Shown here: one piece after another, positions 1 through 6,012 of the stretch
Layout: the number at the start of each line of letters is the position of its first letter
Position numbering within the stretch: the stretch's first letter is position 1
Notes under the pieces: model-generated
What the model saw: only the letters and a program-made list of their open reading frames with translations
Told to the model about the DNA's origin: nothing
Databases searched by the model: none
Assembly: GCA_018623995.1 (NCBI GenBank)
Contig: JAAZUV010000090.1
Span: 1 to 6,012, forward strand
Length of the DNA: 6,012 bases
Direction: 5' to 3'
Source of the DNA: Methanobacteriota archaeon
GTDB lineage: Archaea > Thermoplasmatota > Poseidoniia > Poseidoniales > Poseidoniaceae
Program-made: the position numbers and the translations under genes

Positions 1-56
1 ACACTTTCTTCGCAATCGGTGGCATCTTTGAAAAACAAACCACCTCAGCAGGCAAC

Positions 57-1826
57 ATGGCAGAAGGACTTGGTCGCACGGTTCTTCATCGCCACCGCTA
101 TGGCCGTGTGTGGGGTTTGGGTGACCGTTCATCGCCTGCTGTACGAACGCCGGCCCTCATCTCAACGGACGACGATGACGATGTGTGCAGAGGTTTTGCT
201 GCGTTTCATTGTACGCAAACACGCACCATTCCTGCTGAAATGACCGTCTCAACCCAATTTGCTTTGATTCCACCAACGTTTGATCGCCCTGGGCCTCAAA
301 TGACAGCATCCGTCGGTCATGTTCTTCCACCTTCGCTTGAAGAGGCGAACGCTGGAGAATCCGCAGATTCTGGACCACTCCTGCCCGTGTCTTGGCAACG
401 TTTGCATCACGACCCATCGTTGTTGGATGACGCTTTGCAACCCAATATCGTCGTCCTCGTGGATGCTGTACAACTTGCAGCCCAGCCTGGAAAACTCGTC
501 ACTGCAATTCAAACGCTGAAGCACCGCTTTCCCGGGGCACTGTTGTGGACACCAGGCATAGGTGGTCCAGACAATGCTGCAGTTCTTGCATGGTTTGGAG
601 TTGACTTATTCGATACCACAAGGACTCGATTTGCTCTAAGTGCAGATCATCTGTTGACAGCTTTTGGCCCGAGACAACCTCTCGATGGTGAATCCTTCAG
701 CATGGACGTTGCTTTGCATCATTATCAACAAGCACTGCGTTCTGTTCAATCAGCCATCGAAACAGGAACCTTGCGTCGACTTGCTCAACAACAGAGCCTC
801 AACAGTCCGCGTCTTGTTGAGCACATGCGTCACTTTGATGCACTGATGAACGAAAAATCGGATGTACTTCGGGCCCACCCATCTGGCCTAGAAACGATTG
901 AATTCATGGCCCAGGAAAGCCATCTTGATGCCGAAGTGGCATCATGGGTTGAATTCATGACTCATCGCTATCAAACTCCAGAGGGGCTGGACAACGTGCT
1001 CGTGCTGTTGCCGTGTTCGGACAGGAAACCGTATCGCCTATCAAAATCGCATCGAAAATTTATCGATGCCATTGGTAGTAATGCGTGTCATGAGGTCATG
1101 GTCACCTCGCCACTCGGTCTCGTTCCCCGCGATCTTGAGGATGTCTGGCCAGCAGGGTTCTACGACATTCCAGTCACGGGTGACTGGACGCAAGATGAAC
1201 GAGACCGTGTGCAAAGCATGGTCGAATCTCTTGTAGAACGCCACAATTATTCTTGCATCGTCAACCATAGTGGTCTCCTCCTCGAAATGGAAGGCATCGA
1301 GGTTATCGAAACACGTCAAGGTGACTCGTCTGGTTCACGTGGAGCATTGCAGCGTCTTACCGATGCAGTCCTGCATTGCAAGCAAACGATTGAGTTGCGT
1401 CGTCGAAAAGGTGAGTCAATCAATTTGGATCGATTCAAGAGCATATCGAGGTATCTGTACGGCAACGATGCATGGTTGAACGATTGCCGAATCCGTGGAA
1501 AACCTCCACGATGGAGAATCGAAAAAGATGGCAAGCAGATTGCTCTATGGTTGTTTGATCGAGCTGGCTTTTCGTTCAGTAAGGAGGCCATTCCATTGCT
1601 GTTTGAGCAGAACATTCTTCCAACGGTCACGCTTCGTTCTGGCATCAAATGGAAGGGCGACCTTCATCTCGGCATCATCGATGCGTTTGACCAAAACATT
1701 CGTCGAGGTCAGGATGTCTTGGTTCTACAGGACGGTAAAGCAGCTGGTTCAGCACGAGCCCTCGCTCCCGGTTGGGAATGGGCAGGAACGCCTGGTCGTT
1801 TAGCAAAAATGCATCAAAAGCGATGA
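57..1826 (+). CDS. arcS: Archaeosine synthase ArcS (TgtA2), TGT-like with C-terminal PUA domain
   Basis: ArcS acts on the preQ0 base that TgtA places at position 15 of archaeal tRNA. Family knowledge: it adds lysine to preQ0-tRNA, and the radical-SAM partner RaSEA, where present, completes archaeosine (G+). Seen here (589 aa from this ATG): an N-terminal TGT-like opening (RYGRVWGLGD, then VRTPAL around residues 20-35), a TGT-fold core block (LWTPGIGGPDN to GVDLFD, residues 163-186), and the ArcS signature PC-x3-KPY-x2-S-x2-H, matched exactly at residues 319-332 (C320, K324, P325, Y326, S329, H332). A PUA-like RNA-binding domain fills about 505-589 (RRGQDVLVL, then GSARALAPG). Length is typical of the family. 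The frame is open back to the window edge, but ATG 57 is chosen because the conserved TGT-like opening begins about seven residues later. No clear Shine-Dalgarno site precedes it. rps15 follows after 62 bases on the same strand. Confidence 0.9.
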   Translation: MAEGLGRTVLHRHRYGRVWGLGDRSSPAVRTPALISTDDDDDVCRGFAAFHCTQTRTIPAEMTVSTQFALIPPTFDRPGPQMTASVGHVLPPSLEEANAGESADSGPLLPVSWQRLHHDPSLLDDALQPNIVVLVDAVQLAAQPGKLVTAIQTLKHRFPGALLWTPGIGGPDNAAVLAWFGVDLFDTTRTRFALSADHLLTAFGPRQPLDGESFSMDVALHHYQQALRSVQSAIETGTLRRLAQQQSLNSPRLVEHMRHFDALMNEKSDVLRAHPSGLETIEFMAQESHLDAEVASWVEFMTHRYQTPEGLDNVLVLLPCSDRKPYRLSKSHRKFIDAIGSNACHEVMVTSPLGLVPRDLEDVWPAGFYDIPVTGDWTQDERDRVQSMVESLVERHNYSCIVNHSGLLLEMEGIEVIETRQGDSSGSRGALQRLTDAVLHCKQTIELRRRKGESINLDRFKSISRYLYGNDAWLNDCRIRGKPPRWRIEKDGKQIALWLFDRAGFSFSKEAIPLLFEQNILPTVTLRSGIKWKGDLHLGIIDAFDQNIRRGQDVLVLQDGKAAGSARALAPGWEWAGTPGRLAKMHQKR

Positions 1827-1864
1827 CCTGTTGAAGCGATGTGGTTAAGAAGGGCAAGCAGGTC
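1825..1864 (+). other. Possible stem-loop at the arcS end / rps15 leader
   Basis: GACCTGTTG (1825-1833) can pair with CAAGCAGGTC (1855-1864), giving a six-base perfect stem plus three more pairs across one bulged G, with a loop of about 21 bases. It begins inside the arcS stop codon and ends 24 bases before the rps15 ATG. It could be a processing site or an rps15 leader structure. No poly-T run follows, so it does not look like an archaeal terminator. Pairing by chance is quite possible. Confidence 0.25.
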
Positions 1865-1888
1865 GCAAGATTGCTCCGAGTGGTCCAT

Positions 1889-2344
1889 ATGGCACGAATG
1901 TATTCATCTCGAAAAGGAAAAAGCGGTTCTTCAAAGCCGTTCATGACAGAAGCATCTGCTTGGTCCAACACCGACGCTAAGGAAGTCGAGTCCTTGGTTG
2001 TCAAGTACGCAAAAGAGGGCATGAGCACCTCACAAATCGGTATTGTTCTTCGTGACAAGCACGCCGTTCCAAACGCTCGCCTTGTCCTCGGAAAGCGCAT
2101 CGGAGCCGTTCTCGCTGAGAACGACCTCGGCGGTTCGTACCCTGAGGACCTGATGAACCTCATGCGACAAGCTGTCGCCATCATCGACCACCTCACAACC
2201 AATCACCGTGACATTCACAACAAGCGTTCCCTCGAATTGACGGAAGCAAAGATCCGCCGACTCGGTAACTACTACAAGGCTGAGGGCAAACTCTCCGCTG
2301 ATTGGAAGTACAAGCGTGACCAACTCCGACTCATCGTCGAGTGA
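1889..2344 (+). CDS. rps15: 30S ribosomal protein uS15 (archaeal type)
   Basis: uS15 is a primary 16S rRNA-binding protein of the small subunit; it binds the central-domain three-way junction and helps assemble the platform. The 151-aa product has the archaeal/eukaryotic layout, with an N-terminal extension absent from the roughly 89-aa bacterial protein. Visible blocks are the start MARMYSSRKGKSGS, EVESLVVKYAKEGMSTSQIG with VLRDKHAVP, and the C-terminal RNA-binding part with DIHNKR at 108-113, KIRRLGNYYK and DWKY. The reading frame could extend to a GTG at 1841, but ATG 1889 is chosen because MAR-M-(H/Y)S is the conserved archaeal S15 N-terminus and the extra 16 residues are unlike the family. 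It lies 62 bases after arcS, and its TGA overlaps the GTG start of the next gene by 4 bases, suggesting translational coupling. No strong TATA element was seen just upstream, so readthrough from arcS is likely. Confidence 0.96.
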   Translation: MARMYSSRKGKSGSSKPFMTEASAWSNTDAKEVESLVVKYAKEGMSTSQIGIVLRDKHAVPNARLVLGKRIGAVLAENDLGGSYPEDLMNLMRQAVAIIDHLTTNHRDIHNKRSLELTEAKIRRLGNYYKAEGKLSADWKYKRDQLRLIVE

Positions 2345-3291
2345 TTGGGAGCATTCATTTGTCTCGGGGTCAAGGACCTTATGAGACGGACATGAACGAC
2401 CTGCGCAAAGCACCTTTGTTTGCATCGCTGAACGATGTCATCGATGATGCAGTTGCTTTCCTTCAATCCGATTCGTTGCTTCTTGTAACAACTGCTGATT
2501 TGACTTCAGTCCTTGCTCTCGGTTTTTTGGAATCTGCCCTCCTTGACCGGGGGATTTCGTATTCACGGCGAATCCTTCCACCAAACTCACATATTCCACC
2601 AGATGAAGTTGATTTGATACCAAAACAATCCGGCGTCAATGTTCTCTTTATCGATCCTTGGAACCGGGTCGAAACAAACATGGAAAATGCCTTCATCATT
2701 GCACCAAAACCGGTTGAGGTTGAGTTTCGAAACTCATCAACACCGCGCAGAGGCCGAGTCGATGCTGTCCTACAATGTGCCGTAATCGCTTCAGTGCTGG
2801 CTACGAATGGTTCTCGAACGAAGCGATGCCGTCCCTACGCAGGATGTGGTCAATGGATGATGGAGAGCCTCGATACGACCATCGATCCAATTCACACTAT
2901 CGTTCGTGATTTCCTGCGTGATGAAGGAACCATTCAAGTTGTACCTTTGCCAGAGATTTCCGATGCAAGTGTCGACATGATGCCTCTCGCATCATCACGC
3001 CGATTGAAACGACTGCAGAAACTCTGGGTGGAAATGGACGCACCAACGCGAGCCCAAGCACTGTCTGAATTCTCCTTGCCATTGCTCTCAAGCGAAGGCC
3101 TCTCGACTGCACGTCTTGAGGAGTTGATTTGGAAACGAATGCGTATTCCAAACGAGTCAACGGATTTAGCCACATCTCTGTACAGATTGGTAAAAGCGTG
3201 GCCAGAACAAGCCGATGCTGCTGTCCTTCATGCTGGACGATTGGCTGATGAAATCCTTAGAACCGGCCGATTAACAGCATCGACGGATTGA
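2341..3291 (+). CDS. Probable inactivated DHH/RecJ-like (Cdc45/GAN-type) protein
   Basis: This is a 316-aa protein that I read as a divergent DHH-superfamily member. Archaeal RecJ/GAN/Cdc45 proteins bind MCM and GINS at the replication fork; some are nucleases and some are dead scaffolds. Seen: the block LLLVTTADLTSVLALGFLESALLDRGISY (residues 46-74) sits where RecJ proteins have V-x-H-x-D-x-D-G-x-x-S followed by an alpha helix, but the His/Asp residues are missing. VLFIDPW keeps the motif II aspartate (D105). The DHH position reads as AFIIAPKP (117-124), so the triad is gone. YAGCGQW (about 167-173) may stand for the usual GAIGD and also lacks its Asp. I could not recognise a DHHA1 domain; the C-terminus is mainly helical. 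Start: GTG 2341 overlaps the rps15 stop (GTGA), but ATG 2392 is a good alternative that would remove 17 unconserved-looking residues. Position next to rps15 matches archaeal recJ/Cdc45 genes, which supports the call. Function is inferred, not proven. Confidence 0.6.
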   Translation: MIGSIHLSRGQGPYETDMNDLRKAPLFASLNDVIDDAVAFLQSDSLLLVTTADLTSVLALGFLESALLDRGISYSRRILPPNSHIPPDEVDLIPKQSGVNVLFIDPWNRVETNMENAFIIAPKPVEVEFRNSSTPRRGRVDAVLQCAVIASVLATNGSRTKRCRPYAGCGQWMMESLDTTIDPIHTIVRDFLRDEGTIQVVPLPEISDASVDMMPLASSRRLKRLQKLWVEMDAPTRAQALSEFSLPLLSSEGLSTARLEELIWKRMRIPNESTDLATSLYRLVKAWPEQADAAVLHAGRLADEILRTGRLTASTD

Positions 3292-3300
3292 AACATCAAA

Positions 3301-3305
3301 AGGTG
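3301..3305 (+). promoter_or_regulatory. Weak Shine-Dalgarno-like AGGTG
   Basis: AGGTG lies 11 bases before ATG 3317 and is complementary to part of the archaeal 16S 3' end (AUCACCUCC). Of the starts in this window it is the only one with such a motif at near-usable spacing. It is short and could be chance. Confidence 0.25.
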
Positions 3306-3316
3306 CTGGGATTATC

Positions 3317-3667
3317 ATGGCGATTGAACGATTGCTCACAGGAAGCATCCGAGAACGTGTTCAAGATTTGATGTCCACGGAAGATTTGATCATTGAATCG
3401 TTCAAAGACATCGTCAAGGATGAACTCAAGGCTCACATTCGAAACAAGATCGAAGAGGACCCGGATCTTCATGCCGAAATCAAAGAAGCAGTTGCCTACT
3501 ATTTCCATCAAAAAGCACGTTCTGTTTATGCTGAGCTCAAGGCAACTCGTGCAGCAACTCGACTGGGTCTCCGACTTTTGCCTGATGAATTGCAAGGTGA
3601 AGTCGGTGAGGCTTTGATTGGCCTGTTCGAAAAGGAACTTGGAACACTTTTGGACAAAGCGCTCTGA
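3317..3667 (+). CDS. Small all-helical hypothetical protein
   Basis: I do not recognise the family of this 116-aa protein. It appears almost wholly alpha-helical and highly charged. A helix of heptad-like character runs through about 22-46 (DLIIESFKDIVKDELKAHI), broken at EEDPD (46-50). A second long helix covers 51-83 (IKEAVAYYFHQKARSVYAELK). A turn near LGLRLLP (83-89) leads into a third amphipathic helix ending ELGTLLDKAL. There is no signal peptide, membrane helix, cysteine or recognisable catalytic motif, so it is probably a cytosolic structural or protein-binding factor. It follows the DHH-like gene after 25 bases and is probably cotranscribed with it and rps15. In some archaea this position after recJ holds the KEOPS subunit Pcc1; I see no resemblance to Pcc1, nor to a GINS A/B-domain arrangement. 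A partner of the DHH-like protein or the ribosome is a guess from position. The ATG start is the natural one; coding potential is supported by a clean frame and sensible composition. Confidence 0.8.
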   Translation: MAIERLLTGSIRERVQDLMSTEDLIIESFKDIVKDELKAHIRNKIEEDPDLHAEIKEAVAYYFHQKARSVYAELKATRAATRLGLRLLPDELQGEVGEALIGLFEKELGTLLDKAL

Positions 3668-3677
3668 GGCCAAATCC

Positions 3678-3721
3678 AACGAAGTTTTGTACAATACAGC
3701 GTTGATGTTATACGCTTCGTT
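3678..3721. repeat. Seven-base inverted repeat flanking the putative promoter
   Basis: AACGAAG (3678-3684) and CTTCGTT (3715-3721) are exact reverse complements separated by 30 bases, within the 77-base gap before the surface-protein gene. Between them lies a perfect 8-base palindrome, TTGTACAA (3687-3694). They could be operator half-sites or a leader hairpin, but the arms are short and the gap is AT-rich, so chance is not excluded. Confidence 0.3.
3708..3713 (+). promoter_or_regulatory. Putative archaeal TATA-like element
   Basis: TTATAC lies about 34 bases before ATG 3745. With the usual archaeal distance of roughly 25 bases from TATA centre to transcript start, transcription would begin near 3735, giving an almost leaderless mRNA for the surface-protein gene. 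The match to a TTTAWA-type box is partial and no convincing BRE was seen. It marks a likely separate transcription unit from the rps15 cluster. Confidence 0.35.
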
Positions 3722-3744
3722 CTCGACCGTGTGATGTGGAGAGA

Positions 3745-5688
3745 ATGCGAGGCCGAGTCTTCTTTCTGTTGAGTTGCTTTATGCTCTCGCTCTTTGCACC
3801 CTACTCTCCACTGAGTACAACGGTACGCGCAGAAGATACCAAAGTGTGTTGTGATGCGACAGAAATCGACCTCTATCTTCTCGGAGACTCGGACCAAACA
3901 CTCTCTCCGTTCACCGAATTGTTCTCTGAAACATCTTCATCAGCATCGTTTGAAACAGCGATCACATCTTCCGAGCAAATTGGTAAGTGGAGTCTTGAAT
4001 CCGCATGGCCAGGTACGGTGCCAGAATCCACTTGGACGGTTGAGATGGACTATACCATCTCTGATGCTGGCGGTGCCAATGTCAATATGTCCGCTACGGT
4101 AACGATTGGTGGCTCTTCGTTCACTGCTTTCCTAGGGGCAACGGAGTCCTTGTTCGTGCCCCAAGGTTCTGGAACACTTTCCATCGATATACCGGTAGAA
4201 GAAGTATCCGTAAGTGGAACTTCTGAAATTTCTGTCAGTGTGAGTGCACGCAACTTCGTCTTCACAGTTCCAGCATCGGGTGCGAAGGTGGAATTTTTCT
4301 GGGGCAGTGAAGAGCACGATTCCAAACTCACTGCTGAATTACCCATCATTGATCTCACACTTGACCAACCCGAGGTCGAGGGTGACTTGGTCTACTTCGC
4401 TGCCCGAATTGAATCGCCTTTCGGGATGGAAGCACTTGTCTTTTCGAAATCCATTTCTCTGAGCGTGAATGGCGTTGAATTAGCCGTTGACCCAACAGAG
4501 GTTCTCGAAGGCGATGCTATCCTCGTTATTTGGACATGGGATGGTGCTGCAGGCGGCATTGAGACCGTTGGTGTCTCTGTCTCTTACGAGCTTCAAGCAG
4601 GCCTCGTCTTGACTGGTTCTACGAATTTTGAGATTGAGACGTTTGACGGCTCAGGTGATGGTGGCCTTCGATTGGCTCAGACCACGATTTTGACCATTGA
4701 GGGTGAGATGGCATTCTGGATGCGCTGGGGACTGGACCATCTCGGTGACGAAACCATCCCACTCTCAAACGTCTTGAAGAACTTCGATGGTGGGAATGTC
4801 AACGATGATGAGCGTGGGAGTCGTGTTATTGAGAATGCTGAAATCAGTCAATTTGAGAACTACATGAGTTCCTACTACATCACATACTTCCAGTTTGGTC
4901 TCGGTTTGGAATCCGAAGAGATTGTTGGCGATCTTTCCAATGCGCAGACCTTTGCCATTACACTGGATTTGATGGGTGAGAATCGTGTTCGGAATGCTCC
5001 ATTGAAACTGAGAATTGATTCTCTCACGCCGATTGTTTCCGGTTCGGAATACCGTATCCTTGACAGTGCATTCATGACCTCACAACCTTCTCCGTTGTGG
5101 TCATCCTACGATTTACTCATCAACGTTAAATCGAGTGGATTCACCTCGTTCACCAACATGGATGTTTTTCAAAACGATGACATTGAAGTGACCTATCTTC
5201 GATTCCCTTGGGGTGAATCAGCAACAATCTCGGTTCAAGATTTGACACAATCCGATAAATTCAGGATTGAATCAAGACCAACTACGTCCATTCTTCATGC
5301 ACCTCTCAGTTTGACACTGATTATGACCATCATGCTTGCAGGAGGCCTCTTTGTAGCATTTAGAATGGTGAGAAATCGATCCAAGTATCCAATCATGATT
5401 GAAATGATTCTTGTTCCAATCGTGTTTTTGTTGCTCTTCTTTGCCTTCGAAGCCGTCTACATTCTAGGCTCAAGCGGTGGAATTGTTCTCATTTGGTGGG
5501 CAACGGCCGTCATTTCTCCTCGGACTGGACCTCCAGGCGGTTCCAAGGCAAAGCCACAGATTGTTGTCGAAAACTTCCCTACAATCGCATGTCCTCAATG
5601 CCAGACCTCAAACCCAGTGACCTCCGATTTGCGCCCTATTCGGATTCAATGCTCGGGTTGCGACCGCATCATCAAAATCGTTGCTTAG
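3745..5688 (+). CDS. Exported membrane-anchored surface protein with C-terminal cytoplasmic zinc ribbon
   Basis: I do not recognise a named family for this 647-aa protein. Seen in order: a Sec-type signal peptide (MRGR, hydrophobic VFFLLSCFMLSLF, probable cleavage after VRA at residue 29). Next comes an acidic, Ser/Thr/Gly-rich ectodomain to about 515. Residues 70-195 and 200-299 look like two successive beta-sandwich units (alternating strands, WTVEMDYTI and LSVNGVELAV). A loop NFDGGNVNDDERG to ENAEISQFENYM (346-374) looks like a degenerate EF-hand/dockerin-like element. The only ectodomain cysteines are adjacent, C35-C36, just after the signal. Membrane helices lie at about 521-539, 550-572 and 577-591. 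RMVRNRSK between the first two is positively charged and so cytoplasmic. The C-terminus carries CPQC (616-619) and CSGC (636-639), a zinc-ribbon pattern that this topology puts inside the cell. Start: ATG 3745 is preferred, with GTG 3736, three codons upstream, as an alternative. It probably acts at the cell envelope; ligand and role are unknown. Confidence 0.85.
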   Translation: MRGRVFFLLSCFMLSLFAPYSPLSTTVRAEDTKVCCDATEIDLYLLGDSDQTLSPFTELFSETSSSASFETAITSSEQIGKWSLESAWPGTVPESTWTVEMDYTISDAGGANVNMSATVTIGGSSFTAFLGATESLFVPQGSGTLSIDIPVEEVSVSGTSEISVSVSARNFVFTVPASGAKVEFFWGSEEHDSKLTAELPIIDLTLDQPEVEGDLVYFAARIESPFGMEALVFSKSISLSVNGVELAVDPTEVLEGDAILVIWTWDGAAGGIETVGVSVSYELQAGLVLTGSTNFEIETFDGSGDGGLRLAQTTILTIEGEMAFWMRWGLDHLGDETIPLSNVLKNFDGGNVNDDERGSRVIENAEISQFENYMSSYYITYFQFGLGLESEEIVGDLSNAQTFAITLDLMGENRVRNAPLKLRIDSLTPIVSGSEYRILDSAFMTSQPSPLWSSYDLLINVKSSGFTSFTNMDVFQNDDIEVTYLRFPWGESATISVQDLTQSDKFRIESRPTTSILHAPLSLTLIMTIMLAGGLFVAFRMVRNRSKYPIMIEMILVPIVFLLLFFAFEAVYILGSSGGIVLIWWATAVISPRTGPPGGSKAKPQIVVENFPTIACPQCQTSNPVTSDLRPIRIQCSGCDRIIKIVA

Positions 5689-5702
5689 GGTCAAAACCCT
5701 CT

Positions 5703-5718
5703 TGAACGGTCACGTTCA
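5703..5718. repeat. Short perfect inverted repeat before the CBS gene
   Basis: TGAACG (5703-5708) and CGTTCA (5713-5718) are exact reverse complements with a four-base loop GTCA, inside the 39-base gap and nine bases before ATG 5728. It could be a regulator half-site pair or a small hairpin near the start codon. No poly-T tract follows, so it is unlikely to terminate the upstream gene. No TATA element is obvious, so the CBS gene may be read through from the surface-protein gene. Confidence 0.3.
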
Positions 5719-5727
5719 GCAAGGAAC

Positions 5728-6012
5728 ATGAGCGAAACTGTTGCTGATTTAGAACTGGATGATGAACACGTAACCATTGGTTTGGATGATACATTGGTAG
5801 AAGGATGCAAGCGTCTTGTAAGCATTCCATCTGGGATTCTCATCGTTTTGGACGATGATGACCAAGTCAAGGGTGTTATCGGACAGCGTCAAATGCTGAA
5901 GGCGATAGGTAACGGTGTTGACGTCAACGACACTACATGCAAGGAAGTCATGGAAATGGATGTCCTCAAAGTATCGATGTCCGATGCCATTCCAGATGTT
6001 ATCAAATCTGTC
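5728..6012 (+). CDS. CBS-domain protein (3' end beyond the window)
   Basis: The frame opens at ATG 5728 and stays open for 95 codons to the window edge, so only the N-terminal part is visible. CBS domains usually occur in pairs and bind adenine nucleotides (AMP, ATP, SAM) to control a partner or an attached catalytic domain. Residues about 14-61 form the first CBS repeat: HVTIGLDDTLVEGCKRL, the strand GILIVLDDDDQVKGVI, then QRQMLKAIGNG, where bacterial and archaeal relatives read GVITRRDLL-AI. The second repeat begins at about 70 with CKEVMEMDVLKVSMSDAIPDVI, matching the usual V-x-D-V-M-T pattern. No signal peptide or membrane segment is visible, so it is cytosolic as far as can be seen. AAGGA sits only two bases before the ATG, too close for a normal Shine-Dalgarno. 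Whether it is a stand-alone CBS pair or part of a larger protein cannot be told. Confidence 0.85.
   Translation, partial: MSETVADLELDDEHVTIGLDDTLVEGCKRLVSIPSGILIVLDDDDQVKGVIGQRQMLKAIGNGVDVNDTTCKEVMEMDVLKVSMSDAIPDVIKSV

Noticed and set aside
1..25. Minus-strand ATG at 25-23 opening MPPIAKKV and running off the window, with GAGGTGG-like sequence upstream of it, suggesting a divergent gene.
   Set aside because: Only eight codons are visible and the Shine-Dalgarno-like sequence is about 14 bases from the ATG. Bases 1-56 otherwise hold no supportable feature.
904..961. Repeated GAATTCATG at about 900 and 951 in arcS.
   Set aside because: Both copies encode the short peptide EFM in coding sequence, and nothing else around them is repeated.
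1841..1888. N-terminal extension of uS15 from GTG 1841 (MVKKGKQVARLLRVVH).
   Set aside because: Archaeal S15 proteins begin MARM(H/Y)S, which matches ATG 1889 exactly; the extension is not family-like.
1675..2202. Long open frame on the minus strand (175 codons) across the end of arcS and the start of rps15.
   Set aside because: It is antisense to two well-recognised genes, has no family resemblance, and its open frame follows from codon bias of the + strand genes.
3526..3897. Minus-strand open frame of 123 codons spanning the gap before the surface-protein gene.
   Set aside because: It overlaps the helical protein and the signal peptide coding region on the other strand; its translation is Arg/Ser/Thr-rich and low in structure, typical of a shadow frame.
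5689..5727. Terminator for the surface-protein gene.
   Set aside because: There is no poly-T tract as expected for archaeal termination; the small inverted repeat alone is not enough.

Overview
The window looks like a chromosomal segment of a euryarchaeon, most likely a planktonic Thermoplasmatota lineage such as Marine Group II (Poseidoniales). The direct reasons are an archaeal-type ribosomal protein uS15 and an archaeosine synthase (ArcS), an enzyme of archaeal tRNA modification. The large acidic surface protein with a C-terminal zinc ribbon also fits that group. The lineage assignment is inference from protein character; there is no rRNA gene to settle it.

All supported genes lie on the + strand. 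Region 1 (57-3667) is a compact cluster: arcS, rps15, a DHH/RecJ-like gene that overlaps the rps15 stop codon if its GTG start is used, and a small helical protein gene 25 bases further on. Spacings of 62, -4 and 25 bases suggest one transcription unit joining tRNA modification, the small ribosomal subunit and probably the replication machinery. A recJ/Cdc45-family gene next to rps15 is a recurring archaeal arrangement, and this is the main reason to read the degenerate third protein as a Cdc45/GAN-like factor. It has lost most of the DHH metal-binding motifs.

Region 2 (3668-5688) starts with a 77-base gap holding a TATA-like element and two symmetric sequences. It is followed by a gene for an exported, membrane-anchored protein: signal peptide, about 490 residues of mainly beta-rich ectodomain with only two cysteines, which are adjacent, then about three membrane helices and a cytoplasmic four-cysteine zinc ribbon. 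Region 3 (5689-6012) is a short gap with a small inverted repeat, then the first 95 codons of a CBS-domain protein that runs off the window.

No mobile element, CRISPR array, tRNA or rRNA was seen. The least-explained items are the inactivated DHH protein with its uncharacterised helical neighbour, and the surface protein that joins an outside domain to an inside zinc ribbon.
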